This document shows positions 29,839 to 40,042 of a stretch of 64,000 nt of DNA, in pieces (within the stretch, counting starts at the first letter, position 1; every line of letters starts with the position of its first letter). The stretch spans positions 62,001 to 126,000 of the forward strand of contig NZ_CP146005.1 in NCBI RefSeq assembly GCF_038095995.1. Direction: 5' to 3'. The notes under the pieces are model-generated. The model saw only the letters and a list, made by a program, of their open reading frames with translations. It was not told the origin of the DNA and searched no databases. The DNA is from Mesomycoplasma ovipneumoniae (GTDB taxonomy: Bacteria; Bacillota_I; Bacilli_A; Mycoplasmatales; Metamycoplasmataceae). The translations under genes and the position numbers were made by a program.

Positions 29839-31743
29839 TCCCGAGTTTCCCAGTTTGAAGGCAAAAATTCACTTTTTAGTAAATATAAATATGAAAAAAG
29901 ACCTGTAAATCGGTGTTTTTTGAATGTAAAACCTTAATTTTTATTGGTAGCATTTGGTAGCATTTTAAGTAATTTTATGGTATAATTATACATTATGAAA
30001 AAACAAAATTTGTTTTTATTTAGTGTTTGAGGATCTTCAAAAGATAAACCATATAAATATGTTGGCTGAACACAAGGTTATTCCAAAGGTCCAAAACGTT
30101 GATTTAGTTTAGGAAATGAGCGGAATTTGGAAAAAATTAATCCAAATGCTGTTCAAATTATCAAAGAAAAATTGAAATTGTTTTCAAATTTAGATGACAA
30201 AGATAAAGTCAAGGCTATTTTACTTGATTCTATTAAAAATTCCGCAATAATCGAAGGTTCGGTTTTTGTTGGTGGGGAATTAATTGAAAAACTTATTGAA
30301 AAGCACAATATTTTTGAGTCACTTCCTAAAAGTAGACATAAAAAATGAAAGAAATTTTAACTACTTAATTTCAAAACGGATCACTGATCCTGGCAGCATT
30401 ATTAATGCTTTTGATAAAAAGGATGACTACTCAAATCAAATAAATGCTTCCAAAAATAGCTTTTATAGACTCCTAGATCTTGTCTTTGAGTCACAAAATC
30501 AACTTTTAAATAGTGTCAACAAAATGGTAACAAGCGAACTTGGAAAAAGGGACAGTGAATTTTATTTTGACTCATCAACAACTATTTTGAGACATTTGAA
30601 AGAAATGGATTAAGAATTCCTGGCTATTCTAAAGATGCTAAATTCAAAGAAGACCAAATTGTCATTGGCTTAGCGTGTGATAAAAATGGTATTCCTTTTC
30701 ATATTAAAGTTTTTAAAGGAAATACCGCGATTCTAGTACATTAATCCCTTTTGTATTAGATGTTGAATCCAAATATAATATCAAAAATATGACAATAATC
30801 GCTGATCGCGGCATGTCAACTGCTGCAAATATTCGATTTCTTGAATCAAGAAACTATAATTTTATTATTTCATATCGTGCAAAGGTAGGGACTCAAAAAT
30901 TCAAAAATTATTTACTAGATCCAAGGGATTATGTTGATGTAAATGCGGATTTTAAGTATAAAAAAGAAGAATTTTATTCATCTTATAAAAATAAAAGATA
31001 CACTGAAAATATTAGAAGAAGAATTATTACTTACAGTACAAAAAGAGCGATAAAAGACAGAAAAGCTCGTGAAGAGCAAATCGAAAGTTTTATTAAAAAA
31101 CAAAATAAAGACGGTTTTATTGAAGTAAACAAATTGTTTGGTAAAAAACCTAAATATTTTAAGGAAATTTCAAACATGAAATTTGAATTAGATCAAAGTA
31201 AAATTGACAAAGACAAACAATTTGATGGCTACTATGTTTATGAAACAAATATACTGAATTTAAATGTCTTAGATATAGTTGAAAAATACCAAAAACAGTG
31301 GAATATTGAAGCTAATTTTAGAAGTCTAAAAGGTTTGTTGAATATTCGGCCCGTATTTTTAAGAATTGACGAGCACATTCTAGCTCATACACTTTTGTGT
31401 TTTATCTCACTAGTTATTTTAAAAACTATAATATTTAAAATCAACAAACATATTAGTGATAACAAGTTATTTGAAAACAATCAATTAACTGAGGTTGGTT
31501 TAGTAACGATGTTGCAAAAATTAAGGCAAAGGGTTGAATTTAACACTTTAGATCAGCAAATAACATTTAAAAATCGAGATGGTGTTCCTAGTGATCCGAA
31601 TATTTGAAATAGGTATGATTTTTACTTTGATATCTTAATAAATCACTAATAAAATTGTTATTAACTTTTACCGAAAAACTTAAAAAAGTGCCTAAAACCA
31701 GATGCTTTTTTAAAATTACCTTATCAAACTGGGAAACTCGGGA
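29839..31743 (+). mobile_element. IS1634-type insertion sequence, copy 2 (1905 bp, 14-bp target repeat)
   Basis: Same ends as copy 1. Direct repeat TGCTCCTATTATTT at 29825-29838 and 31744-31757. Four single-base deletions relative to copy 1 account for the 4-bp shorter length. Inserted in the endonuclease gene. Confidence 0.93.
29995..31649 (+). pseudogene. Transposase of IS copy 2, four frameshifts
   Basis: Otherwise nearly identical to the copy 1 transposase, but single-base losses near 30341 (CATAAAAAATG), 30355, 30582 (CAACAACTATT) and 30727 (TACCGCGATT) break the frame into pieces 30127-30348, 30284-30613 and 30789-31607. All four lie in the first half and are one-base deletions, so either this copy is dead or these are sequencing indels; no such errors are seen in the neighbouring copies. 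Confidence 0.9.
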
Positions 31744-32511
31744 TGCTCCTATTATTTTAGATGATGAGGAAAATTTTGATAAAAATATCAGTTATTTTGC
31801 ACTCTTTTTCACATATTATTCTGATTTTAAAAATAATAATTATGAATATGATGAATATGATGAATATTATGGTATTTATAAGGATGATGATTTATTCGAA
31901 GATGGTGAAAATTATTTTGATAGATTTAAAGATGCTCCTAAAAATTCAAAACTTCATAAAGTTTATCAATCATTAGTAAAACTCACTAGCAAAAAATCCA
32001 GTAAAGAAAGTGGCAAGAAAATTTTAGCAGAAATTAAAAAGTACTTATCATTAGATCAAATTAATTCTTTAGTAGAAAAAGAAAGAACAAAAATTCAAAA
32101 AATTAAGATAGATTCTATTAATATTCTTGATTTGAATAAACAAATTTATTTAGACAGGGCACATATTTTCCCAGTTGAAAGAATTAAAGATAAAATAGTA
32201 AAACTAGTAAATATGGAAAGCTATAAACTTGCCAGTCATGAAGTACAACGCTTTGTTAAAAAAATCACAGAAGCTCATAATTTAATAGCTTTAGATAAAA
32301 ACTCACATAGTCAGTTTGATAGAAATAAATTTACATGAGATTCCAAAAATGGAAAATTGGTGGTTAAGTGTTGCAACTCACCACAAACATGCGAGCATAT
32401 ATCTAAAAAAATTACCGATCTTCCAAAAGAAAAAATTACTGATGATATTTTAGATAATCTCTATTTAAGAAATTCTGGGAATATTTAGTTTTTTGGTTCT
32501 CTAAGTTTTCC

Positions 32512-32844
32512 TTATTCTGATTTATCTTTAGTTATTTCGTAATATCTCTTAGCTATTTCTATTAATTCTTCTATTGTAAATTCGTTTCAATCTGGTTCAA
32601 TTTGTTTTTTAGGTTTGCGACTACCCGGCTTTTTGTTGGCACCCTTTTTATTTAATAATTGATCTTGCATACCATTATTATAGCATCAAATATTTTTTTT
32701 GGTTCTTAGATCTAGATGTTTTCTGGTTATAAAATTTGTATCTGGCGAAATATCATTTATATAATTTATTGTTTGTTTTAATCCAAATTCACTGTTAATT
32801 TTATAAATCATATCAAACTCGTCTTTTATAAAGTGTCTTGACAT
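32512..32844 (-). CDS. Small helix-turn-helix/OrfA-like protein
   Basis: 110 aa, not firmly identified. Start ATG 32844 has a strong AAGGAG 8 nt upstream. Composition: HFIKDEFDMIYKINSEFGLKQTINYIND (possible HTH), then a basic linker KKGANKKPGSRKPKKQIEPD and an acidic end WNEFTIEELIEIAKRYYEIT. The last part resembles the C-terminal half of OrfA proteins of IS3/IS1138-like elements, which precedes the frameshift. It could be a stand-alone regulator of the adjacent restriction-modification locus or the leftover first ORF of an IS; no orfB is next to it. Confidence 0.5.
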
Positions 32845-32877
32845 TAGAATTCTCCTTTTTGTTGCATTTGAAAATTT

Positions 32878-32911
32878 AAAAAAGCTAACACCCAAAGTGT
32901 CAGCTTTTTTA
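32878..32911 (-). terminator. Terminator of the rplU-rpmA operon
   Basis: Hairpin GCTAACAC (32884-32891)/GTGTCAGC (32897-32904), 8 pairs with one G-U on the minus strand, flanked by A6 and T6 runs so it can work in both directions. It lies just after rpmA. Confidence 0.8.
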
Positions 32912-32915
32912 AATT

Positions 32916-33170
32916 TTAATCGCTAACAATAACTGTTGCATATTTGCGCTTTCTAGTTTTATGAAATTTTACAATTCCATCAGCAAGTGCAAATAAAGTA
33001 TCATCGCCACCAATTCCAACATTTAATCCAGGGTAAATTTTAGTTCCCCTTTGGCGGTAAATTATTGAACCAGTTAGCGCAAATTGTCCATCAGCGATTT
33101 TTTGACCGAGTCTACGACCTATCGAATCACGGCCATTCTTGGTAGAACCACCAGCTTTGGTCTTTGCCAT
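32916..33170 (-). CDS. rpmA: 50S ribosomal protein L27
   Basis: 84 aa. Starts [20 protein letters not shown], close to the mature L27 N-terminus that reaches the peptidyl-transferase centre; the encoded start is already the short form, so no visible N-terminal extension needs protease removal, unlike in many Firmicutes. [21 protein letters not shown] and [16 protein letters not shown] are family hallmarks. Starts 7 bp after rplU; the Prp protease gene that usually separates the two in Firmicutes is absent, consistent with the missing extension. Confidence 0.95.
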   Translation of the reverse strand: MAKTKAGGSTKNGRDSIGRRLGQKIADGQFALTGSIIYRQRGTKIYPGLNVGIGGDDTLFALADGIVKFHKTRKRKYATVIVSD

Positions 33171-33177
33171 TTCTAAA

Positions 33178-33477
33178 TTATCCCTTCAATTCTGTTATTT
33201 TTACGCGGGTAAAGGGTTGTCTGTGCCCTAATTTACGTTTGTGAGTTGATTTTGGATTGTGACGGTAAACGACAATTTTTTTACCACGGCCTTGCTTTTC
33301 AACAATGCCAACAACAGTTGCATTTTCAACAAAAGGAGTTCCAATTTTTCCATTAATAAAAAGAACATCTGTGAAAATTACACTTTCACCTTCGTTTTTA
33401 TCAATTTTTTCAATAAAAATTGTTTGATCCTTTTCAACTAAAAGCTGTTTACCACCGGTTTTAATAATTGCAAACAT
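33178..33477 (-). CDS. rplU: 50S ribosomal protein L21
   Basis: 99 aa. [25 protein letters not shown] is the L21 opening; the C-terminal [18 protein letters not shown] carries the G-H-R-Q-x-x-T signature. AGGAGCATCTT precedes the ATG. First gene of the rplU-rpmA operon, transcribed leftward. Confidence 0.96.
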   Translation of the reverse strand: MFAIIKTGGKQLLVEKDQTIFIEKIDKNEGESVIFTDVLFINGKIGTPFVENATVVGIVEKQGRGKKIVVYRHNPKSTHKRKLGHRQPFTRVKITELKG

Positions 33478-33584
33478 AAGATGCTCCTATGAATAATCAT
33501 CCTAAAGGTACTAAATACTGATATTATTTAGATTTTAACCTTTTTGGTATGGGATGGTTTAACAAAATAAACAAAAAAATTATA
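33478..33584 (-). promoter_or_regulatory. Promoter and leader of rplU-rpmA
   Basis: Minus-strand TATAAT at 33579-33584 gives a leader of about 95 nt. It contains complementary arms (ACCATCCCATACC region against TACCTTTAGGATG) that could form a stem-loop, as in known L21 leaders of Firmicutes. The functional link to L21 autoregulation is inference. Confidence 0.4.
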
Positions 33585-33640
33585 CCACTTTTATTAAAAA
33601 ATCAAAAAAATTATTTTTTTAGTTTGTTATAATTTGACCT

Positions 33641-34300
33641 ATGAAATCTAGCCCAACTTTTGCCACTTTTTTAGAACAAGAAATTAAAAAAACTTATTTC
33701 CAACAGCTTGAAAAAACACTAGAAATTGAATACAAAAATTACCAAATATACCCGCAAAAACAAGACTTATTTCGCGCCATCGAGCTAACAAGTCTTGAAA
33801 ATTTAAAAATAGTTATTGTTGGTCAAGACCCTTATCATCAAAAAGGACAAGCAGATGGACTTGCTTTTTCGACTCGAGCCAAAATTTTACCACCGTCACT
33901 TAAAAATATTTTTTCTGAAATAAAAAAATCATATCCAAACTTTTCAAAAACAGACGGAAATCTCCAAAATTGAGCAAAACAAGGCGTTTTACTGTTAAAT
34001 ACAGTTCTTTCTGTCAGAGAATCAAGCCCTAATTCGCATGAAAAAATAGGATGACAAACTTTTAGTCTTAATTTAATAAATTTTATTCTGTCAAACAAAA
34101 AAGACATTGTCTTTTTAATTTTAGGTCAAAAAGCTAAAACTTGCCTTAAAAATGTGGACTTTTCTGCTCAAAAAGTATTTTTTTATTCACATCCTTCGCC
34201 TCTTGGTTTTTGGAGATCGCTAGAAAATTCAAGAGTTTTTGAAAAAATGAATGATTTTTTAGAACTAAAAAATAAAGAGCAAATTAATTGGAATTTATAG
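33641..34300 (+). CDS. ung: Uracil-DNA glycosylase
   Basis: 219-aa base-excision-repair enzyme. Motifs: VGQDPYHQKGQADGLAFS (water-activating Asp in GQDPYH, about residues 60-77), LLLNTVLSVRESSPNSH (about 117-133), ILGQKAK and the HPSPLGFWRS DNA-binding loop (about 184-193). UGA 33971 is Trp. The ATG lies 7 bp after a TATAAT box (33628-33633) with no Shine-Dalgarno, so the mRNA is likely leaderless. Divergent from rplU. Confidence 0.95.
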
Positions 34301-34346
34301 AAAAAAGTGTATAATTTTATATCAAAAACGTTTAAAGGAATTTGTT

Positions 34347-35417
34347 ATGCAAATATTAGAAAAATTAAAAAAATATTGCGATATTGATGGAATGTCCCGT
34401 TATGAGGATGAAATTGTTGCTGAATTAAAAAGGTCAACTGCTAATCTTGATCTAAGTTATTCTCGTGACGGTTTTGGGTCATTGATTATGCAACAAAAAA
34501 AGCAAAATTCTGGGCCTAAAATAGTTGTTGCAGCACATATGGATGAAGTTGGCTTCATTGTTTTAGACATTACCGAAAAAGGTTATATAAAAGTAAAATC
34601 TGTTGGTGGTATTTGAGGAAACGCTGTAATTGGCGCTAAATTTAAGTTAATAAACTCTTTAGGTCAAGAATTTTACGGTGTTGCTGGTCATACTTCGATT
34701 CACATTATGGAACGCCAGAAAATTGAAAAAGCCTTGATGGTAAAAGATCTTTATTTTGATTTTGGATTTAGATCAAAAAAAGAAGCCCAAGATCTTTCAG
34801 TTGAAATAGGAAACAGAATTTACTTTAGTAACCCTAGTTTTTTGATGCACAATCAAGATTATTTTGCATCAAAAGCGATAGATAACCGTGCTGGAGTTGT
34901 TGTAATTGACGAACTTGCTCATCGTTTGCATAATAAAAATTTAAAATCTAATCCAATTTTAGTCGGAACTGTTCAAGAAGAAGTTGGTTCACGTGGTGCA
35001 AAAATGGTTGCAAAAATGATTAAAGCTGATGTTGCTTTTGCAATTGATACAGGTGCTGCACACGATACTGAGGATGCAATTCCTGGTGTGCAAAAATTAG
35101 GAGCCGGAGTTGCTATTGACATTGCAGATGGTGGCGCACTGATGGATCCAAGACTTGTTGACATTATTTTCCGAATTGCCAAAGAAAGAAACATACCAAT
35201 TTACCGATATGTTTCTCAAGGTGGAGGGACTGATGCAGAAGAACTCCAATATTCAGGATACGGAACTCCTACAGTTAGCATCTCGATTCCACAGCGCTAT
35301 TTACATTCAACATATGGTCTAATTAGTATTTCTGACATTAAGGCTGCAACTGATTTAATCGAGGCTTTTATTTTAGAATTTGGCCAAGAAGAAAATGAAC
35401 AATTAATTTATAAATAA
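34347..35417 (+). CDS. M42 family metallopeptidase (glutamyl/deblocking aminopeptidase)
   Basis: 356-aa dinuclear metal aminopeptidase of the tetrahedral TET/FrvX/PepA type. Metal and catalytic residues are visible: AAHMDEVGF (His and Asp, about residues 70-78), KAIDNRAG (bridging Asp, about 176), QEEVGSRGAK (catalytic Glu pair, about 210) and DTGAAHD (about 234), with the final His in RYLHSTYG (about 320). Degrades imported peptides, important in an amino-acid auxotroph. AAAGGAATTTG gives a good start at ATG 34347. Confidence 0.9.
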
Positions 35418-35464
35418 TAGTTTAAAATTTTTTCTGTTATATTTAAAATTTAACGGCAATTAAG

Positions 35465-35740
35465 TTAATAAATAAAATAAATTGGTTGTTTTAGTGCTTT
35501 TTCTGCTTCTGCTTTAGCAAGTTTTGAGTCATCTCATTTTACAGTATGACCGTCACTTTTAATTTCGCCGGATCCTGTTGTAAAAGTTCGATAAACAGCG
35601 GCAATTCCCAATAAAGCAGGCGCTATTTTTCCAACTGCAGTTGCTACATTTGAAATAACAGCAAAAGCACCAGCTCCGCCAGTTTCATGTTTATCTTTTT
35701 CGCTTAATTTAACGAAATTTTGGTTTGGTTGTTTTTTCAT
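35465..35740 (-). CDS. Small peptide with double-glycine leader-like N-terminus
   Basis: 91 aa. An N-terminal charged part (residues 1-22) ends in KLSEKDKHETGG, resembling the LSxxELxxIxGG leader of class II bacteriocins but one residue shorter; after GG comes AGAFAVISNVATAVGKIAPA, a small-residue-rich hydrophobic helix, then a polar tail. AAAGGAGAT 7-8 nt upstream of the ATG is near-perfect, so it is expressed. It stands alone between the peptidase gene and the LRR gene, with no peptidase-ABC transporter nearby. Bacteriocin function is only a suggestion; it could be a small membrane protein of unknown role. Confidence 0.65.
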
Positions 35741-35815
35741 TATTTGTATCTCCTTTCACCCAAAGTTAGTCAAAAGGCTTAAAAACATCTAAAAAAGGAA
35801 AAATTTAGGAAAAAC

Positions 35816-36607
35816 GTGCAAGTTTTCACATTATCCCGCGATGAAGCATTAAAAATAATTAAAAATCCAGAATTTTTGCAAGGCAAAATTCTGGATTTAT
35901 CATCCTTTAATTTTCAAGAAATTGCTGATTTTGCTTTTTCAGGAATGAATTTAGAAATAAAAAAACTAATTTTGCCAAATTCACTTTTAAAAATTGGCGA
36001 GTCTGCCTTCATGTTAAACAAAATTGAAGAAGTAGTTTTTGGCCCAAATGTTGAAATTATTTTAGACTCAGCTTTTGAATCTAATTTAATAAAAAATATT
36101 AAAATTCCTGAAAAAGTAACTGTATTAAATAGCTCAGTTTTTGCAAATAATCAAATTGAAAACCTGTTAATTCCTGAATGAGTTAGCCAAATTAAATCTG
36201 ATTCATTTGCCGACAATGCAATCCAAACCATTAAATTTAATTCAAACAAAATTAATGTTGATATTTACTCTTTTGTTGGAAACTCACCAAAAAAAATTGA
36301 TATTTTTGGTGAGTTTTCTTTTAAAAATGATAGTAAATTGTTGAATTTCTATAAAGTTAAACTGGATTTTTTTAAAAATTTTGACAAATTTGAAAATAAC
36401 TTCAAAATTATTGTCGATAATTTTGAAGTTAGCCAAATTTTCTTATCATTTAATTGAGAAAATTTGGAGAGTATAAACTTAATTTCGCCTCATTTTCAAA
36501 CTGAAAAAGAGCTTGAAATTTTTATTAACAAGTCAAAAATAGATAAAAATCTTCATTTTGAAGGTTCAGGGCCTGATTTTTTGAAAAAAACATTAAAAAT
36601 TTGCTAA
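35816..36607 (+). CDS. BspA-like leucine-rich-repeat protein without signal peptide
   Basis: 263 aa. Start is probably GTG 35816 after TTAGGAAAAAC. Residues 25-150 carry LRR_5 repeats (QEIADFAFSGMNLEIKKLIL, LLKIGESAFMLNKIEEVVF, VEIILDSAFESNLIKNIKI, VTVLNSSVFANNQIENLLI), the same type as the lipoprotein at 8645. No signal peptide or lipobox is seen, so it is cytoplasmic or exported by another route. The C-terminal 100 residues are unlike the repeats. Could be a decayed surface protein that lost its N-terminus. Confidence 0.7.
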
Positions 36608-36695
36608 TATTTTTTAGTTTGATATTATAATTATAAATAATTTTTTATATATTTTCAACAATTCGAAAACTAAAAACAAGGACACAAACAAAATC

Positions 36696-38132
36696 ATGAA
36701 TGCAATGAAAAATTATATTTCAAAAAGAACGAAAATAATTGCGACAATCGGCCCATCAACCCAAGATTATGAAGTTTTAAAACAACTAGTTTTAGCTGGA
36801 GTTAGTGTAATTCGGGCTAATTTTTCTCACGGAACATACGAAGAGCAGCGCCAAAAATTCGAAAATGCTCGCAAAGCTTCGCAAGAACTTCAAATTCCAA
36901 TTTCAATTATGCTTGACACAAAAGGACCTGAAATCCGTGTAGGTAAAATTCTTAATGGTTCGCAAAAAATTCTTGCAAATCAACATTTAACTGTCCTAAC
37001 TGATAAAGATTCTTATGAAAATTTTGAAGGAACAGACCAAGTAATAACTGTTTCACACGAAATTGATAAAGACTTAAAAGTTGGCGACAGAGTTCTTTTT
37101 GATGATGGAAAATTACAATCAGAAGTTGTTGAAATTGAAGATGGAAAAGTTGTAGTAAAGACAAAAAATTCCCACATTTTAAAACCAAACAAGCGCCTAA
37201 ATATGCCTGGCGTTCCTTTTTCATTACCTTTTTTATCGCAAAAAGACATTAACGACGTGCTTTTTGGCATTTCAGAAAATATTAATTATGTTGCTGCATC
37301 CTTTGTAAATTCAGCTGAAAATGTTAAGGAATTACGTAAACTTTTAGATGAAAACGGTGGTTCTCACATTCAAATAATTTCAAAAATCGAATCAACATTA
37401 GGTCTTGAAAATATCGATGAAATCATCGAGTTATCTGATGGAATTATGGTAGCCCGTGGTGATTTAGGATTGGAAGTTCCTTATGAAGAAGTTCCGTACC
37501 AACAAAAAAGAATAATTAGAAAATGTCGTTTTGCAGGTAAAACTGTTGTTGTGGCAACACAAATGCTTGATTCAATGGAAAAATCTTCTCAACCAACTCG
37601 TGCTGAGGTTTCTGATGTTTATTGAGCAACTGAATTAGGTGCTGATGCGACAATGTTATCAGGCGAGTCTGCCCAAGGACAATTTCCTGTTGAGTCAGTT
37701 CAAGTTATGGCCGTAATTAATAAAAGAGCCGAAAAAGAGTTCTATAATAAGCTTTTTTACACAAAACAGTTGGCCGTAATTACTAAAAACTCAAAAGGTC
37801 CTCGAGCGAAAATTGCTCACAAATTAGCTCACCTTGCTTATGAAAATGAAATAAAATATACTGTTGTTCTATCAAGAACTGGCGAACTTTTAAAAGCAAT
37901 AGCTAAGTTTCGTCCAAATACTGCCGTTATTGGTGTTGTAAATAATGAAAAATTAATTTCAGGATTTGGAATAACATCTTCAGTTTTTGTTTCAATTAAT
38001 TCTATTTCTGAATTTAACGCGATAAAAAGCGATTTTAATTTAGCGCGTAATGTTTTAAAACCATTTGGAGCTGAAAAGGGAGACACCTTTTTAGTCGTTG
38101 AAAACGAAAAAATGGTGCAATTTGTTTATTAA
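36696..38132 (+). CDS. pyk: Pyruvate kinase
   Basis: 478-aa glycolytic ATP-generating enzyme. Motifs: [14 protein letters not shown] (residues 9-22), [25 protein letters not shown], the B domain at about 75-165, [17 protein letters not shown] with catalytic Lys and Glu (about 226-242), [17 protein letters not shown], and [41 protein letters not shown]. Full length without the extra PEP-utiliser C-terminal domain of Bacillus. Monocistronic, with AT-rich promoter sequence (TATTATAATTATAAA at about 36622-36636) upstream. Confidence 0.96.
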
Positions 38133-38191
38133 TTTTTAAATTTTTAAATTTTTAAAAATTTGCTTTTGAAAATTTAAAAATTAAGTATAAT

Positions 38192-38366
38192 TATAATGCA
38201 AATTTTTATTTGTAGAAAGTAGATTTGCTCTCACCTGAAGATCGCAAGATCTTGGGTTTACCTAGCAAACAAAGATTATTATTTTTTTGTTTAAATTATA
38301 ATTTAATACTTTTTAAGATTTTTGTATAAACATAGTAAAAACCATTGAAAATGGAGATAAATTTAA
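38192..38366 (+). promoter_or_regulatory. Promoter and structured leader of infC-rpmI-rplT
   Basis: TATAAT at 38192-38197, then a leader with nested pairing: TTTGCT (38225-38230) with AGCAAA (about 38264-38269) enclosing GAAGATC-GCAA-GATCTTG, a 6-bp stem closed by a GCAA tetraloop. This position and shape fit the L20/IF3 autoregulatory leaders of Firmicutes, in which L20 binds its own mRNA. Regulation by L20 is inferred from family knowledge. Confidence 0.55.
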
Positions 38367-38369
38367 ATT

Positions 38370-39020
38370 TTGAATCCTAAAAATCTTTTTCAAAGAAAGC
38401 CACAACAAGATCACCAAATTAACGAAAATATTATGTTTCCTAACGTTTTTTTAGTTGGATCTGACAATGAAAAAATTGGAAAAACTCCGACTAAAGAAGC
38501 GCTTGAACTTGCAAAATCCAAAGGACTTGACTTAGTTTTAATTTCAATTAAAGAAGTAAAAACTAAAGATGAAAAAGTTCAAAAAGTTCCAATAGCGAAA
38601 ATTCTTGATTATGGTAAGTTTCGATACGACATAAAAAAGAAAAAAAAGGAAGAAAAGGAAAAGCAATCCTTTACTAATAACCGCGAAATACGGGTGAGTT
38701 TTAATATTAACAAGCAAGATATTCTTGTAAAATCAAAAAAAGCTAGAGAGTTTATTCTTGATGGCGACCGTGTAAAAATTGCTCTTCGTTTTCGTGGTCG
38801 TGAAATTACCCGAATTGATCAAGGTAAAATAACACTTGAGATATTTTTTGACCAATTGAAATACATTGCCAAAAAAAGCAAGGAAATTTCGCAAAACGGT
38901 AATTTTTTAGTTATGCATCTTGAACGTGATCGCAAAAAACTACCTAAATTCACTTCTTCAAAACAGCTAAAAGAACTTTTAGAATACGAAGAAATTCAAA
39001 ATAAGGAAAAAAATGCCTAA
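38370..39020 (+). CDS. infC: Translation initiation factor IF-3
   Basis: 216 aa. N-domain with [21 protein letters not shown], interdomain lysine-rich linker, and C-domain with [42 protein letters not shown], the IF3 signature. There is no AUG: the frame begins at TTG 38370 with ATT 38367 immediately before, both 10-13 nt after GGAGATAA. A rare start codon is expected because IF3 discriminates against it and so limits its own synthesis. It overlaps rpmI by 8 bp. Confidence 0.94.
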   Translation: MNPKNLFQRKPQQDHQINENIMFPNVFLVGSDNEKIGKTPTKEALELAKSKGLDLVLISIKEVKTKDEKVQKVPIAKILDYGKFRYDIKKKKKEEKEKQSFTNNREIRVSFNINKQDILVKSKKAREFILDGDRVKIALRFRGREITRIDQGKITLEIFFDQLKYIAKKSKEISQNGNFLVMHLERDRKKLPKFTSSKQLKELLEYEEIQNKEKNA

Positions 39021-39207
39021 AATCAAATTAAAAACAAAGTCAGCATTGAAAAAAAGAATTAAGGTTACTGCAACCGGAAAAATTAAGCACGGACATGCAT
39101 ATCGCTCACATTTAGCGCAAAATAAAACTACAAAACAAAAGCGCCAATCAAGAAAAGCTACTTTAATCGATCCTTCAGATTATAAAAGAATAAAAAAACT
39201 AATTTAA
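39013..39207 (+). CDS. rpmI: 50S ribosomal protein L35
   Basis: 64-aa very basic protein, [23 protein letters not shown] with the [13 protein letters not shown] motif. The ATG is embedded in the last codons of infC (8-bp overlap) behind AAGGAAAAA, so its translation is coupled to IF3. Confidence 0.96.
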   Translation: MPKIKLKTKSALKKRIKVTATGKIKHGHAYRSHLAQNKTTKQKRQSRKATLIDPSDYKRIKKLI

Positions 39208-39268
39208 TTAATTCAAAGAATTCACTAAATTTTTTGAAACTACATTATATAAAAGGAGAAATTTTATT

Positions 39269-39625
39269 ATGAGAGTCAAAGGTGGAAGTGTAACGCGCCA
39301 GCGTCGCCGTCGTTGATTAAAATTAGCAAAAGGTTATTGAGGGCATAAATCAATCGGATTTAAAGTTGCAAAACAGGCAGTAATTAAATCTTGAACCTAT
39401 GCTTTTCGTGATCGAAAACAGCGTAAACGTGAATTTCGAAAATTATGAATTAGTAGAATAAATGCTGCAGCTCGTGACCAAGGAATTTCATATTCGCAAT
39501 TAATGCATAAAATCAAACTTGCAAACATTGAAATTAATCGTAAAATGCTTGCTGAAATGGCAATTAGCCGCAAAACTGAATTTGATAATATCATTAAAAT
39601 TGCTTTAGAAAAAGGTCAAAAATAA
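39269..39625 (+). CDS. rplT: 50S ribosomal protein L20
   Basis: 118 aa. [25 protein letters not shown] is the L20 N-terminus, with UGA as Trp at three early positions. The C-terminal globular domain contains [34 protein letters not shown] before the ATG. Likely feeds back on the structured leader ahead of infC. Confidence 0.96.
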
Positions 39626-39653
39626 TCCCTTTCTTATTACAGGAGGAAAAAAA

Positions 39654-39848
39654 ATGGCAAGAAAAGACCCAATTTCACAACGTGGACCAATGAGCGGAAA
39701 TAACCGTTCTCACGCCCTAAATGCAACAAAACGTAAATTTAATTTAAATTTACAACAAATAGTACTAAAAACTGCCTCAGGGCAAAAAGTTCGTATTAAA
39801 GTTTCAGCTAAAACCAAAAAAACCTTACAAAAATGAGGTAAAATTTAA
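39654..39848 (+). CDS. rpmB: 50S ribosomal protein L28
   Basis: 64 aa. [34 protein letters not shown] is the conserved N-terminus of L28; zinc-binding cysteines are absent (C- form). Preceded by an ideal AGGAGGAAAAAA site. Last gene before a terminator; a 28-bp gap after rplT suggests cotranscription with infC-rpmI-rplT. Confidence 0.95.
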
Positions 39849-39908
39849 AATCTGAAATTTTAATACAATAAAAAAAACACTTTAAAAATAAAGAAAATAC
39901 ATTAATTT

Positions 39909-39939
39909 AGATACATCAAAAAGGTGTGTCTATTTTTTT
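39909..39939 (+). terminator. Terminator after rpmB
   Basis: AGATACATC (39909-39917) pairs with GGTGTGTCT (39923-39931) through nine pairs, two of them G-U, followed by A and T7. Orientation is rightward. Confidence 0.75.
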
Positions 39940-40042
39940 ATTAATTTATTTTAAATTGAAATTTATTCTTTTTAAAATTAATAAATTATGTTAAAATTAA
40001 TTTATTAATTTTATATAGTTTAAACAAATTTAAAGGATAATT

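Larger units (their letters stand above)
29361..32488 (+). pseudogene. HNH-type restriction endonuclease gene split by IS copy 2
   Basis: N-part 29361-29838 (159 codons, MSATLRWSKLKIKSK...) and C-part 31744-32488 rejoin in frame when the IS and one copy of the 14-bp target repeat are removed (...IPKNAPII|LDDEENF...), giving about 402 aa. The C-part contains DRAHIFPVERI and, about 35 residues later, HNLIALDKNSHSQFDRNKF, a clear H-N-H-type nuclease core. Position 3 bp behind a C5 methyltransferase makes it the cognate type II endonuclease by inference. The insertion removes the nuclease core from the N-part, so restriction should be off. Confidence 0.8.

Noticed and set aside
31655-31743. Extension of the endonuclease C-part into MLLTFTEKLKKVPKTRCFF...
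   Set aside because: These codons are the IS right end read in frame; the endonuclease sequence begins at 31744.
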